Of a DNA stretch of 15,886 bases, positions 13,817 through 15,886 are shown piece after piece. The translations under genes and the position numbers were made by a program. The notes under the pieces are model-generated. The model was not told where the DNA came from, did not search any database, and worked only from the letters and a program-made list of their open reading frames with translations. The stretch's first letter is position 1. Every line of letters starts with the position of its first letter. Source of the stretch: Balneolaceae bacterium (GTDB lineage: Bacteria > Bacteroidota > Rhodothermia > Balneolales > Balneolaceae); assembly GCA_007123985.1 (NCBI GenBank), contig SLGA01000140.1:1-15886 (forward strand), given 5' to 3'.

Positions 13817-14242
13817 CTAAGTTCCAATCAGCAGATAGAAACCGAGTATGGATTTACAGCTCCACAGTACAGTTCGAATGATATTTGTACGAACCAGGAG
13901 GGTTACTACCTGTGAATTGAATCCTGATGAAAGTTTTGAATGTAGGGGAACCTGTACAAAGAATGTGACAAGCCAGATCAGAACCACAATAAAAAATCCG
14001 GCAAGATGTAAAATTTGATCTGTTTGCTGAAAGAAAGCCAAGGAAAAAGATGTGATGAATTCGGTAACCATCAGCGGTATAACAAGAATTGAAATTCTAA
14101 GACCATGAAATCGGATATGTTCTCCAAATTTTTGTTTATCAAGTCGGTGAAACATCGGATAATGTACCAATTGAACCATCCAGATGAGTCCACAAAGCAG
14201 AAAGGTGGATATCAGGTTAACGGCGAGAATCATTTGCATCAT
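13817..14242 (-). CDS. Four-helix membrane protein of unknown function
   Basis: 141 aa with four hydrophobic helices (about 4-26, 48-70, 78-98, 117-138). I do not recognise a named family with certainty. Motif-like polar residues in or near the helices stand out: WMVQLVHYP (Trp21, Gln24, His27, Tyr28, Pro29), His46, PLMVTE (Pro56, Glu61), VPLHSKLSSG (Pro99, His101, Gly107) and RTNIIRTVLW (Arg118, Arg123, Trp127). Similar 'W..Q...YP...H...P.M..E' proteins occur, from memory, as hypothetical proteins in many bacteria; the His/Glu set could bind a metal or heme, but that is a guess. The N-terminus reads MMQM, so the exact ATG is uncertain by up to three codons. It lies upstream of the response-regulator gene and diverges from aspS. 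Confidence 0.82.
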   Translation of the reverse strand: MMQMILAVNLISTFLLCGLIWMVQLVHYPMFHRLDKQKFGEHIRFHGLRISILVIPLMVTEFITSFSLAFFQQTDQILHLAGFFIVVLIWLVTFFVQVPLHSKLSSGFNSQVVTLLVRTNIIRTVLWSCKSILGFYLLIGT

Positions 14243-14284
14243 AAAACTTTACCCATGAAGTAAGCGAATGGTTTTCAGATTGCG

Positions 14285-14292
14285 TATTTTTG
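14285..14292 (+). promoter_or_regulatory. Candidate -7 promoter element for aspS
   Basis: TATTTTTG is a full match to the Bacteroidota -7 element TAnnTTTG, 48 bases before the aspS ATG, in the 98-bp region divergent from the membrane-protein gene. No TTG is found at the expected -33 distance, so support is partial. Confidence 0.33.
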
Positions 14293-14340
14293 GCGATTCA
14301 AAAGGAAACGACAATAATTTGATTTAATCAACAGATTTTT

Positions 14341-15886
14341 ATGAGCTGGAACCGAACCCATACTTGCGGCGAACTTACCACTAAAAACAAGGGAGAGGAG
14401 GTAGTACTAAATGGCTGGATATCAACCCGGAGAGATTTGGGAGGGCTTATTTTTATTGATTTACGCGACAGATATGGAATTACTCAAATCGTTTTTGATG
14501 AAACCAATAAGGAACTGCATACAAAAGCAGAACAGCTTCGAAATGAATATACAATAAGAATTAAAGGAAAAGTTATAGAAAGGGATGCGGAAACCATCAA
14601 CCCGGAGATGAAAACCGGTGAAATAGAAGTAGAGGTTTCGGAACTGCATGTTTATTCTAAAGCAGAAACACCACCTTTTGAAATTAAGGATGGCATTGCC
14701 ACCAACGAAGAGACACGTCTCAGATATCGCTACCTGGATCTTCGTCGCAATGATATTCAAAAGAATTTGATGCTGCGATCTGATCTGTACCATACGATCC
14801 GGACGTTTTATCACGACCGGTTATTTGCTGAGGTTGAAACTCCCGTGCTGATGCGCTCAACCCCCGAGGGTGCACGTGATTACCTGGTTCCCAGTCGAGT
14901 GAACGCAGGCAAGTTTTTTGCGCTGCCACAAAGCCCGCAAACGTACAAGCAGTTATTGATGGTTTCGGGTTTCGACCGATACTTTCAAATTGTGAAGTGT
15001 TTCAGGGATGAAGATCTACGTGCTGATCGCCAGCCGGAATTTACCCAGGTTGATGTGGAAATGTCGTTTGTTGATGAGGAGGTGATCTATTCAACACACG
15101 AAGAATTGATGGCCCTTTTGTGGAAAAAACACCTGAACGTTGAAATACCCACACCATTTAAAAGGCTTACCTATAAGGAAGCAATTGAAACATACGGTTC
15201 AGACAAACCGGATTTGAGATTCGGACTAAAAATTAATGATTTATCGGATATTGTAGCTGATTCGGATTTCAAAATTTTCCGGACAACGGTCTCCAATGGC
15301 GGCCGGGTGATTTCCATAACGGTACCCGGACAGGGAGCATTGGGACGGGGGGCTCTCGACAGGCTCACCGAAAAAGCTATCTCTCAAACAGGTGCCGGCG
15401 GTATGATATTCATGAAGCACTACGAAGGTGAGATTACCTGTAGTGTTGGGAAGTTTCTGAATGATGAAACCATGAAAAAAATGGCTGAGAAATCAGATGC
15501 CGGCGATGGTGATCTTGTTTTGATTCTGGCAGGTCCGGCACCCGATGTGTACGAGCAGATGGGAGCACTCAGATTGATTGCAGGTAAAGATTTTGACCTG
15601 ATTGATAATTCGAAGACCGAATTTTTATGGGTAACAGATTTCCCGCTTTTTGAGTGGTCACGCGAAGATTTGCGATACTATTCACTCCACCATCCATTCA
15701 CTTCACCAAATTCAGATGAGATCGGTCTGCTGGATGACTCACCCGAGAAAGTGAATGCCAGGGCGTACGATTTGGTTCTCAATGGAAGTGAAATTGGAGG
15801 TGGTTCTATTCGTATCCACGATTCTGAACTTCAGCAAAAAGTTTTTGGAATACTTGGAATCGGTGAAGAAGAAGCACAAAACAAAT
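14341..15886 (+). CDS. aspS: Aspartyl-tRNA synthetase, bacterial type (3' end outside the window)
   Basis: An open frame of 515 codons runs from the ATG at 14341 off the right edge; bacterial AspRS is about 590 aa, so roughly 75-90 residues are missing, including motif 3 (GLDR). Class II synthetase that charges tRNA-Asp. The N-terminal OB-fold anticodon-binding domain carries GWISTRRDLGGLIFIDLRDR (25-44). The catalytic core has RYRYLDLRR, FFALPQSPQTYKQLL, and motif 2 at CFRDEDLRADRQPEFTQ (220-236). The bacterial GAD insertion lies about 290-420, and GSEIGGGSIRIHD (482-494) near the break belongs to the core. Leu33 in RRDL matches the discriminating (tRNA-Asp-only) type, where non-discriminating enzymes often have His; this is suggestive only. 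No Shine-Dalgarno site; the first codons match the family N-terminus. Confidence 0.96.
   Translation, partial: MSWNRTHTCGELTTKNKGEEVVLNGWISTRRDLGGLIFIDLRDRYGITQIVFDETNKELHTKAEQLRNEYTIRIKGKVIERDAETINPEMKTGEIEVEVSELHVYSKAETPPFEIKDGIATNEETRLRYRYLDLRRNDIQKNLMLRSDLYHTIRTFYHDRLFAEVETPVLMRSTPEGARDYLVPSRVNAGKFFALPQSPQTYKQLLMVSGFDRYFQIVKCFRDEDLRADRQPEFTQVDVEMSFVDEEVIYSTHEELMALLWKKHLNVEIPTPFKRLTYKEAIETYGSDKPDLRFGLKINDLSDIVADSDFKIFRTTVSNGGRVISITVPGQGALGRGALDRLTEKAISQTGAGGMIFMKHYEGEITCSVGKFLNDETMKKMAEKSDAGDGDLVLILAGPAPDVYEQMGALRLIAGKDFDLIDNSKTEFLWVTDFPLFEWSREDLRYYSLHHPFTSPNSDEIGLLDDSPEKVNARAYDLVLNGSEIGGGSIRIHDSELQQKVFGILGIGEEEAQNK

Noticed and set aside
13810..13830. Seven-bp stem around the stop codon of the four-helix membrane protein gene
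   Set aside because: Short stem, no T-run, and partly within coding sequence; too weak to call a terminator.
14461..14929. Minus-strand open frames opposite aspS
   Set aside because: The plus strand encodes an unbroken, clearly recognisable AspRS across this stretch.

Overview
The window looks like ordinary chromosomal backbone from a pigmented, aerobic-type member of the Bacteroidota/Balneolota lineage. The evidence is AT-rich DNA, few Shine-Dalgarno sites, a TonB with a 'LPIFF' type C-terminus, an archaeal/eukaryote-type ProRS, a CrtI-type carotenoid desaturase, and a DUF1015-serC pair. The taxonomic call is inference from gene style, not from a marker gene. No phage, insertion sequence, CRISPR array, integrase or defence cassette is visible. 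Nearly all of the window is accounted for by 16 protein genes and one tRNA gene.

Layout, left to right. Positions 1-2200 hold a YtxH-type envelope/stress protein (-), a small transaldolase of the TalC/FSA family (+), and an AraC-HTH/O6-alkylguanine-DNA alkyltransferase fusion (-). From 2198 to 4421 on the minus strand come rlpA (lipoprotein with DPBB and SPOR domains) and then crtI (phytoene desaturase); the alkyltransferase lies downstream of them. A rhomboid protease (+) diverges from rlpA and converges on serC, with a hairpin between the two. The minus-strand pair DUF1015 -> serC forms a tight operon. The plus-strand pair DUF1844 -> NUDIX hydrolase overlaps by 14 bases and ends at a strong bidirectional terminator shared with tonB.

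From 8384 to 12551 on the minus strand runs proS -> nnr -> vanZ-like -> tonB. The first three are tightly coupled (8-base gap, then an ATGA overlap); tonB seems to have its own promoter. A tRNA with a CAU anticodon (+), followed by an intrinsic terminator, faces a minus-strand pair: a four-helix membrane protein of unknown function upstream of a NarL/LuxR-type response regulator. At the right edge aspS (+) begins and runs out of the window.

The most interesting points are these. (i) The response regulator has a degenerate receiver in which the phospho-acceptor Asp is Ser. (ii) An 18-bp perfect palindrome with NarL-like 7-2-7 geometry lies just beyond that gene, next to a possible short transcript unit. 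(iii) The DUF1015 protein carries a DGHHR motif reminiscent of the ParB/Srx-fold serine kinases and is coupled to serC, which suggests a testable link to phosphoserine metabolism. I did not find a clear new multi-gene system.
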